From positions 2,738,676 through 2,802,675 of the forward strand of contig NZ_JAMQPR010000001.1 of the NCBI RefSeq assembly GCF_026151345.1: a stretch of 64,000 bases of DNA. Reading direction: 5' to 3'. Both the position numbers and the translations under genes were made by a program. A model generated the notes under the pieces. That model was not told the origin of the DNA, made no database searches, and saw only the letters and a program-made list of their open reading frames with translations. Below, piece after piece: positions 18,630-28,122 of the stretch; the stretch's first letter is position 1, and every line of letters begins with the position of its first letter. This DNA comes from Leptospira paudalimensis. GTDB taxonomy: Bacteria; Spirochaetota; Leptospiria; Leptospirales; Leptospiraceae.

Positions 18630-20494
18630 TTCACTTCTCTTTTGGGCGGAAGTTTTCCGCCCTTTCAAAAACATTTTTCCTTCTCTGCATTATTTTCTCT
18701 CTTTCATTCTCTGTTGCGTCAAAACCAACACCAAATCAACCAAATGAATATGGCTTTTTATACATTGATTCCAATTCTGGGCAATCCAGTGGAGGCCACT
18801 CTGCCCTCCTTTTAGGAGACCGAGTTTACCATTTACAGTATTCTTTTGAAGACCAAATCTTTCATATTGTGAGAGAAAGTTGGAATGACTTTCGGTTCCA
18901 ATACGGAGTCATTGAAAATCGAAATATTGAATTTTATAAATGGAACTTATCACCGTCCGCCAAACAAACCTTACGCCAAAAATGGAATGAACTTTATTTG
19001 GTCCAAGAAACACATATCCAAAACCAAAAAATATTAGAAGAAGATTGGGAATCAAACGAACCACAAAAAAAAGAAAACGAGTTCCGAAATACTAGAATTG
19101 GATTTGGATACTTTACGAATATCAAAGACCCAAACTCTCCTATCCCAAAACAATTCCACTTCCAAAGAGAAGAACTCAAAAAAATCAAATCCCAACTGGA
19201 TCAACTGAAATCCGATATTATAGATAAAACCTCTGGTCACACAAGTGAGACGATTGTATTGCCAGATACATCCTCTCCCCTTCGTCTAGTATCAACCATC
19301 CAAACGAGTACAAATCAAATGATCCAATGGGAACGTAAATTCTTTGTTCGAATGTTTTTACAAAATCCAGTTCTATTATATGAACAAGCATTTGTCACAC
19401 TCGAAGGAAAAGAATTTAATCTGACAAATGAAGAAATACTTATTTGGAAAGGATACCAATCCAAACTCGTCAAAGAATTAAAATCCTGCATCCTTTCCAA
19501 CGAATGCCAAGATTGGGAAGAGTTAACCTTATTACTTCGTGTTTTGTATCTACAGAAATCTATTGATAGGAAACTGATTGTATTCCCTAAAAAGAATTTT
19601 ACCGGATTTTCTTATTTAGAATTCACTGAACTTCCGAGTGCAGTCATTAACACCAAACAGAACGAATATGCAACTCTATTCATGGAAAAACGAAAGGATT
19701 TTCTAAGTGGTTACCATCCTATTCAATTTTATAATTGGGAAACCTTTTTATCACATTACCAAAGTTTTATGGATGGTAAAACATACACCGAAGGTATCGA
19801 ATTTAACCTAGTAGGAAACAATCCGTACCCCATTGATACAGATAAAACTCAATATAAAAAATCTGAGTTAAAGGTTGCAGAATCTCAAAACCAGGCAGAG
19901 ATTTATACTAACAAGATCCGACAATTGTATTCATACAATTTGGTATTCCAGAACTGCACGAATGAATTATTTTATTATTTGAATTTAATGTTTCCAGATG
20001 GAAAAATTGGAGGAGAAACGTTTTGGGATCCTTTATCAAATTCAATTTTTGGACTCAATTTTATTCCATCAATAGCTGCAAAAAAATTGGGTTCGGACAA
20101 TTATACAAAGGAAATAAAATTATATCCATCTTACCGCAATTTAAAACGAAACAATCTCAAAGATTGGGAAGAGAAATACATTATAGAACGATTTGTCCCT
20201 ACTTCAAAAATATACCGATCCAATCCTATGGACCATTCGTTTTTATTTTTTACTGAAGAATCCATTTGGAGTCGGCCTATTTTGGGTTTTGCCAATATTG
20301 TTTATGGTTTGGGTTATACGGGAATCGGTATCATCAAGTCACCAATTGATAAAGGTCGAAATTTTTCTGAAGGAACGGAAACAATCTTTTATAGCCTACC
20401 TGAACTTTTTTTCTTTAATATCCGTAAGGGTCATTTTCCATTGATAGCAGCAGAAGAAATCCCAAAAGAATATTACCACAACGAGTCAAAATGA
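18629..20494 (+). CDS. DUF4105 exported protein, start codon unresolved
   Basis: A protein with the DUF4105 pattern: a GGHSALLLGDRVYHLQ segment (His of a papain/NlpC-like fold) and NCTNELFYYLN (candidate Cys). The first canonical start in frame is GTG at 18869, but the open frame extends upstream with a credible signal peptide (FFLLCIIFSLSFSVAS) and the His segment. No ATG, GTG or TTG occurs in that extension. Only ATT at 18629, overlapping the preceding stop and 11 bases after AAAGGA, is a start candidate. The bounds given include the extension. It overlaps the next gene by four bases (ATGA). DUF4105 function is unknown to me. Confidence 0.65.
   Translation: MHFSFGRKFSALSKTFFLLCIIFSLSFSVASKPTPNQPNEYGFLYIDSNSGQSSGGHSALLLGDRVYHLQYSFEDQIFHIVRESWNDFRFQYGVIENRNIEFYKWNLSPSAKQTLRQKWNELYLVQETHIQNQKILEEDWESNEPQKKENEFRNTRIGFGYFTNIKDPNSPIPKQFHFQREELKKIKSQLDQLKSDIIDKTSGHTSETIVLPDTSSPLRLVSTIQTSTNQMIQWERKFFVRMFLQNPVLLYEQAFVTLEGKEFNLTNEEILIWKGYQSKLVKELKSCILSNECQDWEELTLLLRVLYLQKSIDRKLIVFPKKNFTGFSYLEFTELPSAVINTKQNEYATLFMEKRKDFLSGYHPIQFYNWETFLSHYQSFMDGKTYTEGIEFNLVGNNPYPIDTDKTQYKKSELKVAESQNQAEIYTNKIRQLYSYNLVFQNCTNELFYYLNLMFPDGKIGGETFWDPLSNSIFGLNFIPSIAAKKLGSDNYTKEIKLYPSYRNLKRNNLKDWEEKYIIERFVPTSKIYRSNPMDHSFLFFTEESIWSRPILGFANIVYGLGYTGIGIIKSPIDKGRNFSEGTETIFYSLPELFFFNIRKGHFPLIAAEEIPKEYYHNESK
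18644..18662 (+). terminator. Strong hairpin after the small lipoprotein gene
   Basis: GGGCGGAA pairs perfectly with TTCCGCCC around a three-base loop, followed by only three T. It starts 15 bases after the stop codon of the lipoprotein. It also lies in the 5' region of the DUF4105 reading frame, so termination or attenuation here would affect that gene. Confidence 0.5.
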
Positions 20495-22107
20495 ACTATT
20501 TATTCCTCTACATACCGTATTTATTCCTTTTCATCACTTCGTTTCTTCCCACCAAACCATGGTTTTTGCCAAGTGATCAAATCACATACCTATACATATC
20601 ATCATTTTTTATTTTCTTGCAAACGATTGTCCTAATTTTCAAAGGAAAGGAAATTTTTAAGCAAAATAGTTTTTTAAGATTTGTTCCACCAAACTGGAGT
20701 ATAGCTGGTTTTTATTTTTTATTGATGTTATGGTTTCCAATTCGCAATCGAAATTGGGGGGATGGTTTATTACTACTCGAAACCAATCTTTTAGAAACAA
20801 AACTTTTTGGATTCCAATTCACCTTAGATGAAATTTTAGAAAGTATCCTACATAGCAAACTCACAAGTATTCTTTCGTATTTTCAATTTGATGAAGACCC
20901 GATCCTGTCTTACAAAATCCTTTCCTATCTAGCTGGGATATTGATTCTTTCAGGATTTTTATGGTTAGGAAAAAAGAAACAAAATGATCTTTCTATCTTA
21001 GTTTTACTTTCTTCAGGTGGGATTTTACTTACCTTCGGGTATGCTGAAAACTATACATTAGTCACAGCGACACACTTAGTTCTCTATCTATTCTTAAATC
21101 AATATGCAAAGGATCCCAAAGATAGTGATCTATTATTATATGGAAGCACAACAATAGTCGCCTTATCGATGTTATTCCATTTGGTGTCGGGGTACTTGGT
21201 GATATGCCTTGTTTATTTATGGATTTTCCATTCGCCAAAAGAGAAAAAACTCAAACACCTAGTCATATGTACCTTGCTTGGATCCATCATTCTATTCCCT
21301 TGGTTTGTCTATTTTAGTCTATTCCATGATCCAACCGTTGATCGAAATAGCACACACCTCATCCATCCTCCTTTTTATCCCATCAAACGTTGGGTTTCAA
21401 CTAATCACATCAAAGAGATTTTCTCTGTAATCTATTGGAATGTTTCTTTTTCATCTTTTTATCTCATCTACCAATGGAGTTTTCAAAAAGAAAAATGGAA
21501 TCAGTTTATCCAAAAACCAAACCATAAACTATTACTCGTTACAACCTTTGCCTTTATCCTACATGGATTTTTACACAATCCACAATTAGGATTCCCTGCG
21601 GATTGGGATTTAATGGGATTCTATTGGTTGCCAATCACAGTTTTGGCATTTTTATATTGGAACTCAGAAAAAGAAGTACCTGTGGAGTGGGTTCCTCTGC
21701 TTTTACTTTGTGTCACTTTAGTGATGGTATCTGCTTTTGAACTTTCAAAAACGAATCCCAAAGATGAATTAGTTTGGCAAATCACAAAAAAAGCGATCAC
21801 AAAGTATTCAATTGAAAATCAATCTTTCATCCAAGGTTTACCCAAGGAAGAGAAAAAGTTTTTTGCAAAAGGAGATTTTTTATTTTTCAAGGGAGAATAC
21901 ATTACGAATCAGTTATGTGATTTTAAGGAAAAAGAATCCCTCGTACAATCGATGAAAGTTCATAGATTAAATTGGAGAGAAGGTTTTTTAAAAGGGACAT
22001 TTCAATCGAAAGAGAAATTAAATAATTTCCTAACTGAAGCAACCAAAACGAATGTATTGTATCTCAAATCTCTAGAAGCAAATAAGATATGTCATCCGAA
22101 GCTTTAG
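20491..22107 (+). CDS. Polytopic membrane protein, possibly GT-C-fold glycosyltransferase
   Basis: A 538-residue integral membrane protein with about 11 to 12 hydrophobic helices and a soluble C-terminus of about 100 residues. An Asp in the first large loop (PIRNRNWGDGLLLLE) sits where GT-C glycosyltransferases hold their catalytic acid. A second conserved-looking loop is NPQLGFPADWDLMGFYW. It is translationally coupled to the DUF4105 gene by ATGA, and its 3' end overlaps the opposing RsbU-like gene by 44 bases. I do not recognise a named family. Transfer of a sugar from a polyprenyl-phosphate donor is a guess. Confidence 0.6.
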   Translation: MNYLFLYIPYLFLFITSFLPTKPWFLPSDQITYLYISSFFIFLQTIVLIFKGKEIFKQNSFLRFVPPNWSIAGFYFLLMLWFPIRNRNWGDGLLLLETNLLETKLFGFQFTLDEILESILHSKLTSILSYFQFDEDPILSYKILSYLAGILILSGFLWLGKKKQNDLSILVLLSSGGILLTFGYAENYTLVTATHLVLYLFLNQYAKDPKDSDLLLYGSTTIVALSMLFHLVSGYLVICLVYLWIFHSPKEKKLKHLVICTLLGSIILFPWFVYFSLFHDPTVDRNSTHLIHPPFYPIKRWVSTNHIKEIFSVIYWNVSFSSFYLIYQWSFQKEKWNQFIQKPNHKLLLVTTFAFILHGFLHNPQLGFPADWDLMGFYWLPITVLAFLYWNSEKEVPVEWVPLLLLCVTLVMVSAFELSKTNPKDELVWQITKKAITKYSIENQSFIQGLPKEEKKFFAKGDFLFFKGEYITNQLCDFKEKESLVQSMKVHRLNWREGFLKGTFQSKEKLNNFLTEATKTNVLYLKSLEANKICHPKL

Positions 22108-23176
22108 AAGAAGTTTCCAAATATTGAATATAATTCGAAATTTCTGATTTCATTGCATCAATTCGGTTTTCACCACCTGGCAGTTGCACAAGTGTCTGCA
22201 CAAGAGGGTGAGTGCTTGATGCAAGGAGTCCATCCGAATACAAAAATAAAATATCTCCTACTTCAACCTGGATTTTGTTTTCCGCAAATTCCATTTCCTT
22301 TAAAATCCCTAGTATCTGCCCTGATTGGTCTTGTAAGATCATAGGAGCTCGACTTTCTTTTTGAAAAACAATAGGGAAAGGATGTCCACCTCTTGCATAC
22401 GTAATACTTTTTTCAATATGATTGACCACAATACTAATTGCTGTCATACTATGAGTTCCAATTTCATTACACAATTCACGATTCAAACGAGACAATAATT
22501 GTGAGGGAGCAATCGTTGTCGTTCGAGCGAGTTCTTTATGTATGGTTGTCATAAGGATCGCAATGAGTCCAGATGTCACACCATGACCTTCAATGTCTCC
22601 CATTAGGATTAAAGTTCTGTTTTCATCTAGTGGTATGACTTGAAAAAAATCTCCAGATACAAAACTAACAGGTTTGATTTCAGAATAAATTTTACGTTTT
22701 AATAAAGGTAAATTCATTGTTTTGGACTGAATTTTTGCTGCAAGCCTAAGATCACGTTTGATCGATTCGTCCATTGATTCTTTATCTTTTAAAAAATTAT
22801 AATACTCGAATGCCCTTGAAATTGCTGCTTCAATTGATTTAGTATGAAATGGTTTTAAAATAAAATCAGATGCTCGGTGATACAAAGAGGAAACAACAGT
22901 TTGTATGTCATGTTCACCTGTCATCATTAACACTTGGGTTTTGGAATCGATTGCTTTGATTTTAGGTAATACTTCCAAACCAGACGTTTGTGGCATATTG
23001 ACATCTAAGAATACGATTGGATTTTTTTCCCTTTCAAAGTATTCCAATCCTTGTAAAGGATTTGTGAAATACCGAACAAAGTAACCCAAACCATTTACAA
23101 TTAATTCTAATGTTTCACAGATTTCGGTATCATCATCTATGATGAGAATTTCAGGTTTGAAAGAATACTCGGACAT
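22064..23176 (-). CDS. Response regulator with SpoIIE/RsbU-type PP2C phosphatase domain
   Basis: A 370-residue two-domain protein. Residues about 8-125 are a receiver domain (ILIIDDDTE acidic pocket, VFLDVNMPQ with the phosphoacceptor Asp, MMTGE, LKPFHTKS with the conserved Lys). Residues about 150-370 are a PP2C/SpoIIE phosphatase: SGDFFQV and LMGDIEGHGV carry metal-binding Asp, SDGLLAS and SDDISYLLLEI complete the site. Such proteins dephosphorylate anti-anti-sigma factors to control stress sigma factors or other partner-switching outputs. No kinase or anti-sigma gene is adjacent. Confidence 0.85.
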   Translation of the reverse strand: MSEYSFKPEILIIDDDTEICETLELIVNGLGYFVRYFTNPLQGLEYFEREKNPIVFLDVNMPQTSGLEVLPKIKAIDSKTQVLMMTGEHDIQTVVSSLYHRASDFILKPFHTKSIEAAISRAFEYYNFLKDKESMDESIKRDLRLAAKIQSKTMNLPLLKRKIYSEIKPVSFVSGDFFQVIPLDENRTLILMGDIEGHGVTSGLIAILMTTIHKELARTTTIAPSQLLSRLNRELCNEIGTHSMTAISIVVNHIEKSITYARGGHPFPIVFQKESRAPMILQDQSGQILGILKEMEFAENKIQVEVGDILFLYSDGLLASSTHPLVQTLVQLPGGENRIDAMKSEISNYIQYLETSSKASDDISYLLLEI

Positions 23177-23204
23177 CTACCATGATTATCGGAATTTGGT
23201 CCCC

Positions 23205-24020
23205 CTATTTTGAGACCAATCGGAATTTTAGTTTTTCTTTTACCTCATCCACACGACGGAAATAGGATTCATGAAAAACTTTTTTTTCAAGATACGGGTC
23301 CGTACAGGAAATCATTTCCCCATATTTCCATTCGTAAGGTTCACCATTTTCATATTGAACTCTGTTTTGATGGATCTGGGAGGATAAACTGCGAAGATTT
23401 GTGCCTCGAAAATTTTTAACGAGCGCACGAAATGTACCCTCTTTTTCAGGATCGATGAAACGAAATTTTCGAGAAAACAAAACAGCATCATGAAAATATT
23501 CAGGAACATTAAAAGCACCCGATGTCCCAAGTCGTTTAGAAAGGACACGAATAAAATCTGTAAACTCATTCAGAACATTGAGTCCTGGGTATTCCTGTCC
23601 AAAGTACAATTCCTTTTTAATATCACCAGGTTCAAAATTTAAGTTTTGAGTGAGTAACCAATCTATATAGATCATTGGGAACTGTTCGTCATCACCTTTT
23701 AATTGGAACTGTGAAACTTTGAGACGTGTGTGAACTAGAATCTTTTTTGATTCTGTTTTGATATAAATACGATTGTCAAAGTCATTGAGAATTTCGAGTT
23801 CAATGATGGGATTGAGAAAGCCACGTTTTTCGACAGCAGAAATCATCCCAGAACTTACTAACAACTGTTCCACTTCATAGTGAGTGAAACGATTAAAAAG
23901 TTTGGGTTCCATATTTAAGGAAGTATTAAGTTCTTTAGATACATCTACTAAAGACAAATCATCTAAATTTAACCAATCAGATTGGTTTTTCTTTTTGTCT
24001 GTAGAAGAAAAAACTCCCAT
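23205..24020 (-). CDS. Unknown protein coupled to an HDAC-family gene
   Basis: A 271-residue soluble protein without a recognisable domain. An acidic/polar N-terminus (about 45 residues) leads into a mixed region (FTHYEVEQLLVSSGMI, NPIIELEILNDFDNRIYIKT) with a short beta pattern, then a basic helical C-terminus (SYFRRVDEVKEKLKFR). It starts exactly at the stop of the HDAC-family gene (TAATG, one base shared), so translation is coupled. Together with the unknown partner of the other HDAC gene (6902-7471), this window has two deacetylase genes each linked to an uncharacterised gene. Confidence 0.6.
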   Translation of the reverse strand: MGVFSSTDKKKNQSDWLNLDDLSLVDVSKELNTSLNMEPKLFNRFTHYEVEQLLVSSGMISAVEKRGFLNPIIELEILNDFDNRIYIKTESKKILVHTRLKVSQFQLKGDDEQFPMIYIDWLLTQNLNFEPGDIKKELYFGQEYPGLNVLNEFTDFIRVLSKRLGTSGAFNVPEYFHDAVLFSRKFRFIDPEKEGTFRALVKNFRGTNLRSLSSQIHQNRVQYENGEPYEWKYGEMISCTDPYLEKKVFHESYFRRVDEVKEKLKFRLVSK

Positions 24021-24919
24021 TATTTTTCACCAAATGCAGCGATTGTATTAAAATGAATTTCAACAGTATCACGAAAGTCTCTTGCATAACCACCAGCTAA
24101 AGTCACAACACAAGGGATGTTAAGTGATTCGGCAAATTTTTTAACCATCAAGTCTCTTTCTTTTAAACCTTTCATGGATACTTTTAGTTCTCCAAGAGAA
24201 TCATCCTCATATGGATCAGCTCCTGCAACATAATAAATGATATTTGCATCAAAATCCTTTCGGATTTGATTTAAGGAAGTATTGAGAATGGAAAGATATT
24301 CATCGTCTTTTATATTTGCTTCTAAATTCACATCTAAGTTAGATATTTCTTTCTTAGGGTAAAGATTGCCTTGGTGCATCGAAAATGTGAAAACTTTGTC
24401 ATCATATTGAAAAATATACGAATTACCATTCCCTTGGTGTAAATCTAAGTCAATAATCAATGCATTTAGATTCGGTTTGGATTCCTTTTGTTTTCGAATG
24501 GCAATCGCAACATCGTTCAAATAACAAAACCCTTCAGCTCTATCTGGAAAACTATGATGGTATCCGCCTCCCATATTGAAAGCAAACTGATGTTTGTCGG
24601 AAAGAACACTCGCATACATTGTCCCTCCCACTCCATACATAAAACTTTCCACAATACTTCGATTTAACGGTAATTCAGAATACATCGTACGTGTTGTATG
24701 TTCGTAACTAAATAGATCATCGAGGTATTCTTTGGTGTGAACTAACTCTAAATCAGCATCATCTGCTTTTTTTGGTAAGAGGATATCCCATGATGCAAAA
24801 ACAGGATCCCTTTTCACACGGTTATAAAGATGTGAGTATTTATGTGCAGGGAAAACATGACCAGGTAATTCGAGGTTGTACGAAGAATGGTAAATGAGAG
24901 CGAGTGCATTTGATGCCAT
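24020..24919 (-). CDS. Histone deacetylase family protein (class I/IV-like)
   Basis: I place the start at MASNALALIYH (24919), since the longer frame adds an unlikely MTCVIFRRNINL leader. About 299 residues. Catalytic motifs: GGGYHHSFPDRAEGFCYLND (His-His relay), IIDLDLHQGNG (zinc Asp, His) and AGADPYEDDSLG (zinc Asp), with a Gly-Gly-Tyr ending AGGYARD. The length and the LDLHQGNG variant resemble HDAC11/class IV-like bacterial deacetylases. The gene is divergent from pyruvate kinase across about 90 bases. Its substrate may be acyl-lysine or acylated polyamines. Confidence 0.85.
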   Translation of the reverse strand: MASNALALIYHSSYNLELPGHVFPAHKYSHLYNRVKRDPVFASWDILLPKKADDADLELVHTKEYLDDLFSYEHTTRTMYSELPLNRSIVESFMYGVGGTMYASVLSDKHQFAFNMGGGYHHSFPDRAEGFCYLNDVAIAIRKQKESKPNLNALIIDLDLHQGNGNSYIFQYDDKVFTFSMHQGNLYPKKEISNLDVNLEANIKDDEYLSILNTSLNQIRKDFDANIIYYVAGADPYEDDSLGELKVSMKGLKERDLMVKKFAESLNIPCVVTLAGGYARDFRDTVEIHFNTIAAFGEK

Positions 24920-25010
24920 TAAATTGATATTTCTGCGAAAAATGACACAAGTCAATTCAATCCATACAATTTACTTGCAGGAAAAATCAAAAAAGCCAAG
25001 CTTTGGGTCT

Positions 25011-26447
25011 ATGCCCGTAGACGATAAAATCCCTCAAAAACGCACAAAAATTATATGTACCATTGGACCTGCCTCTGCGAATCGGGAAACCATTCTCAAT
25101 TTAATTTATGCAGGTATGGACCTTGCTCGGATGAACTTTTCCCATTCCACTCACGATTACCACAAAGAGATTTTCGAATTGATCCGTGAATGTGAGCAAG
25201 AATCGGGAAAATCAATTGGCATTTTAGCAGATTTACAGGGGCCAAAAATACGCACAGGTAAATTGGGCACAGGACCAATCGAATTAAAATCGGGTGACCA
25301 AATTGCCATTAATAACAAAGCAGATTTTATAGGAACCAAAGAGGAAATCGGATGTACCTACCAATACATTCTAAACGATATCGATGTTGGACATAAAATT
25401 CTCATTGATGATGGGAAACTTGCGTTTGTCGTAAAATCGAAAACAAAAGAACGAGCCATCTTGGAAACGGTAATTGGAGGAGTCTTAAAAGACAATAAAG
25501 GAATCAATTTACCAGGTACACCCATTTCTGCACCTGCTCTTTCTGAAAAAGACATTGAAGACTTACAATTTGCACTTTCACTGGGTGTTGACTATATTGC
25601 CCTATCATTTGTTAGACGCGCAAGTGATTTGGAAATGGCACGTCAATTCATGAAAGACAGTTACGCAGGACTGATCGCAAAAATAGAAAGACCTGAAGCC
25701 ATTCAAAATATCGAAGAAATCATCGACCATTGTGATGGGATCATGATAGCAAGAGGTGATTTAGGTGTAGAACTTGACACTCAATATGTACCTATCATCC
25801 AAAAGGAAATGATCACAAAACTCAATCAAAGAGGGAAACCAGTGATCACCGCCACACAAATGTTAGAGACAATGATCGACAATCCAAGACCAACAAGGGC
25901 CGAAGCAAGTGATGTGGCAAACGCTGTGATGGATGGAACCGATGCAGTTATGTTATCTGGTGAAACTGCTTCTGGAAAGTATCCCGTTGAAACAGTAAAA
26001 ACGATGACAAGCATCATCCAAGCTGCAGAAGAATCTGAAATTTATTTGTCACACTTAAGGAGTATGGACCGTTCCGAATTTGAAGTAGAACGTACGGCTC
26101 TTGGAAGTGCGGCAGAATCAATTTCCAGGTCCATACATGCGAAAGCCATTATCAATTTTACTAGGTCAGGTTATTCCTCTTTATTATCATCTGAATTTCG
26201 CCCACTCAATCCGATTTATTCTTTCACTCCCTTCTTAGGGACAGCAAGAAAGATGCAATTGTTTTGGGGTGTTGAATCCTATGTGATGCCAATGATGGAT
26301 AAATTCCCTGATATGATTTCCTTTATGAGTAAAACTTTAAAATCAGAAGGAAAACTAAAATCGGGAGATACGGTAGTGATTTTGTCAGGTGCCCCAGGTT
26401 CGGTGGCACAGACAGTTGATTTTATCCAGATTCACAAAATCAAATAA
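25011..26447 (+). CDS. pyk: Pyruvate kinase
   Basis: A 478-residue enzyme from the ATG at 25011; the longer frame from 24894 would overlap the divergent gene and add residues absent from other pyruvate kinases. Motifs: TKIICTIGPASANRE (N-terminal strand), DLARMNFSH, LADLQGPKIRTGK (substrate and ATP site), IAKIERPEAIQNIEEI (catalytic Lys region), MIARGDLGVEL, ITATQMLETM and DAVMLSGETASGKYP. It converts phosphoenolpyruvate and ADP to pyruvate and ATP. It ends 8 bases into the opposing flavoprotein gene. No clear ribosome binding site precedes the start. Confidence 0.93.
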   Translation: MPVDDKIPQKRTKIICTIGPASANRETILNLIYAGMDLARMNFSHSTHDYHKEIFELIRECEQESGKSIGILADLQGPKIRTGKLGTGPIELKSGDQIAINNKADFIGTKEEIGCTYQYILNDIDVGHKILIDDGKLAFVVKSKTKERAILETVIGGVLKDNKGINLPGTPISAPALSEKDIEDLQFALSLGVDYIALSFVRRASDLEMARQFMKDSYAGLIAKIERPEAIQNIEEIIDHCDGIMIARGDLGVELDTQYVPIIQKEMITKLNQRGKPVITATQMLETMIDNPRPTRAEASDVANAVMDGTDAVMLSGETASGKYPVETVKTMTSIIQAAEESEIYLSHLRSMDRSEFEVERTALGSAAESISRSIHAKAIINFTRSGYSSLLSSEFRPLNPIYSFTPFLGTARKMQLFWGVESYVMPMMDKFPDMISFMSKTLKSEGKLKSGDTVVILSGAPGSVAQTVDFIQIHKIK

Positions 26448-27684
26448 CAAATGATTTACGAATTCCTTGGGCGGCAATCACACTTGTCGTCCAAGCATTT
26501 TGAAAATTAAATCCACCAGTGATTCCATCCACATCAATCACTTCACCCACAAAATACAATCCTTTACAAACTTTACTTTCCATCGTTTGGAATTGGATTT
26601 CTTTTCGGTTCACTCCACCTGCTGTCACAAACTCTTCTTTAAAAACACCTTTTGCAACCATTTGTAATTTTTTTTGTGTTAAGTTTAAAGTTACATTTCT
26701 AATCTCTGATTTGCTCAAATCCGAATAACGTTTGTTTGCCTGAATTCCGGATTCTTTTAAGATCCAATCAAAAAATCGAGAAGGTAATTTCCAACTAGGA
26801 TCTTGCGCAATTTTATCACTTGGTACTGTTTCTTTTTTTTTCAAAAACAAATCTTCAACAAATTGAGTGGATTCACCACCAACCCAATTTACAGATAATT
26901 CAACATGGTAATTGGCTTCAAATAAAGTCCTTGCTTCCCAAGCCGAGAGCCGAAGTGCACATGGACCACTCAGACCCCAATGGGTAATGAGGATTGGTCC
27001 TTTTTGAGGTTTTCCTTTTGGTAAAATTTTAATTTCTGTATTGGGTACAACCAACCCAGTTAATTCCATCAAATCTGTATTTTCTAAAGTGAGCGTGAAT
27101 AAAGAAGGCACTGGGTTTACAATGGAATGCCCCAGTTTTTCAATCATACTCCAAACTTTTCGATTTGAACCTGTTGCAAGGACAACGGCATCAAAAAATT
27201 CCTCTTTACCACCTTCCCATAATAATCGAAATGATTCGGAATCTTTTTCCGTTTTATAAATCCCAACTAATCCTTGTTCGAAGTGAATTGGAATTCTATT
27301 TTTTTTTAATTCATTTAAAAAACAATCGATGATGGTTTCTGACTTATCTGTAGTTGGGAACATCCTACCATCGGCTTCTGCTTTCAGAGTCACACCCCTT
27401 TTGGCAAACCAATCGATAGTGTCCTTTGGTTGGAACCTTTCAAATGCCCATCGTAATTCTTTTTGGCCACGCGGATAACGGAGTGACAATTGTTCGGGTT
27501 CAAACAACTGGTGTGTTACATTACACCTGCCACCACCAGATACACGAAGTTTGGCGAGAGGTTCTTTACTCCTCTCAAAAATTTGTATGGAAACATCTCC
27601 AGAAAAAGCATCAAACAATTGATTGGCGACAAAACAACCAGAAGCACCTGCGCCAATAATTGCAATTTTGGGTTTTTTACCCAA
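26440..27684 (-). CDS. NAD(P)/FAD-dependent oxidoreductase, BaiN/HI0933-like flavoprotein
   Basis: A 414-residue flavoprotein. The N-terminal Rossmann motif is IIGAGASGCFVANQL. The family signature RVSGGGRCNVTH (about 48-60) and the later ATGSNRKVW are typical of HI0933/YhiN/BaiN flavoproteins. The C-terminal FYFVGEVIDVDGITGGFNFQNAWTTS binds FAD ribitol. BaiN of gut clostridia reduces bile acids, but most members have no known substrate. It is followed after three bases by nothing on its own strand until the window's pyruvate kinase end, so it is the last gene of its unit with the glyoxalase upstream. Confidence 0.85.
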   Translation of the reverse strand: MGKKPKIAIIGAGASGCFVANQLFDAFSGDVSIQIFERSKEPLAKLRVSGGGRCNVTHQLFEPEQLSLRYPRGQKELRWAFERFQPKDTIDWFAKRGVTLKAEADGRMFPTTDKSETIIDCFLNELKKNRIPIHFEQGLVGIYKTEKDSESFRLLWEGGKEEFFDAVVLATGSNRKVWSMIEKLGHSIVNPVPSLFTLTLENTDLMELTGLVVPNTEIKILPKGKPQKGPILITHWGLSGPCALRLSAWEARTLFEANYHVELSVNWVGGESTQFVEDLFLKKKETVPSDKIAQDPSWKLPSRFFDWILKESGIQANKRYSDLSKSEIRNVTLNLTQKKLQMVAKGVFKEEFVTAGGVNRKEIQFQTMESKVCKGLYFVGEVIDVDGITGGFNFQNAWTTSVIAAQGIRKSFVI

Positions 27685-27687
27685 ACC

Positions 27688-28110
27688 TTACCACTCTCCC
27701 GTATTTGGCATGGAAACCCATGGTTCTTTCGGTGGTAAGGAATTTCCTTTTTGTAATAACTCAATCGAAATGAGATCAGGCGATCTAACAAATGCCATAC
27801 GACCATCCCTAGGTGGTCTGTTTATAATAACTCCCATCGATTGGATTTTTTCACATGTTTCGTAAATGTTCTCTACTTCATATGCTAGATGCCCAAAATT
27901 CCTACCAACTGAATATGGTTCTGTTTGGTCCCAATTATAAGTGAGTTCGATTTCAGAACTGTCTTTTTCTCCTGTAGACAAAAACACAAGAGTGAATTTA
28001 CCTTCTGGGTAGTCCTTCTGGCGTGAAACTTTCAGGCCCAATATATCCACAAAAAAATGGAGAGCTTTCTCCAGATTTTGGACACGAATCATCGTATGTA
28101 AATACTTCAT
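27688..28110 (-). CDS. Glyoxalase I-like metalloenzyme (lactoylglutathione lyase family)
   Basis: A 140-residue vicinal-oxygen-chelate protein with a GloA-type layout. It starts [19 protein letters not shown], and the metal ligands seem to be His5 (YLHTMI), Glu in [10 protein letters not shown], His in FGHLAYEV and Glu in ISIELLQKG, as in E. coli glyoxalase I. The enzyme would isomerise the hemithioacetal of methylglyoxal and glutathione. It lies three bases before the BaiN-like gene and 12 bases after the fatty acid hydroxylase gene, so the three may form one unit. Leptospira makes glutathione-like thiols is not something I can show here. Confidence 0.8.
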   Translation of the reverse strand: MKYLHTMIRVQNLEKALHFFVDILGLKVSRQKDYPEGKFTLVFLSTGEKDSSEIELTYNWDQTEPYSVGRNFGHLAYEVENIYETCEKIQSMGVIINRPPRDGRMAFVRSPDLISIELLQKGNSLPPKEPWVSMPNTGEW

Positions 28111-28122
28111 AGTTTTGTGCTT

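Noticed and set aside
24894..25010. Longer N-terminus of pyruvate kinase.
   Set aside because: It overlaps the divergent HDAC-family gene and lacks similarity to pyruvate kinase N-termini; ATG 25011 gives a normal length.
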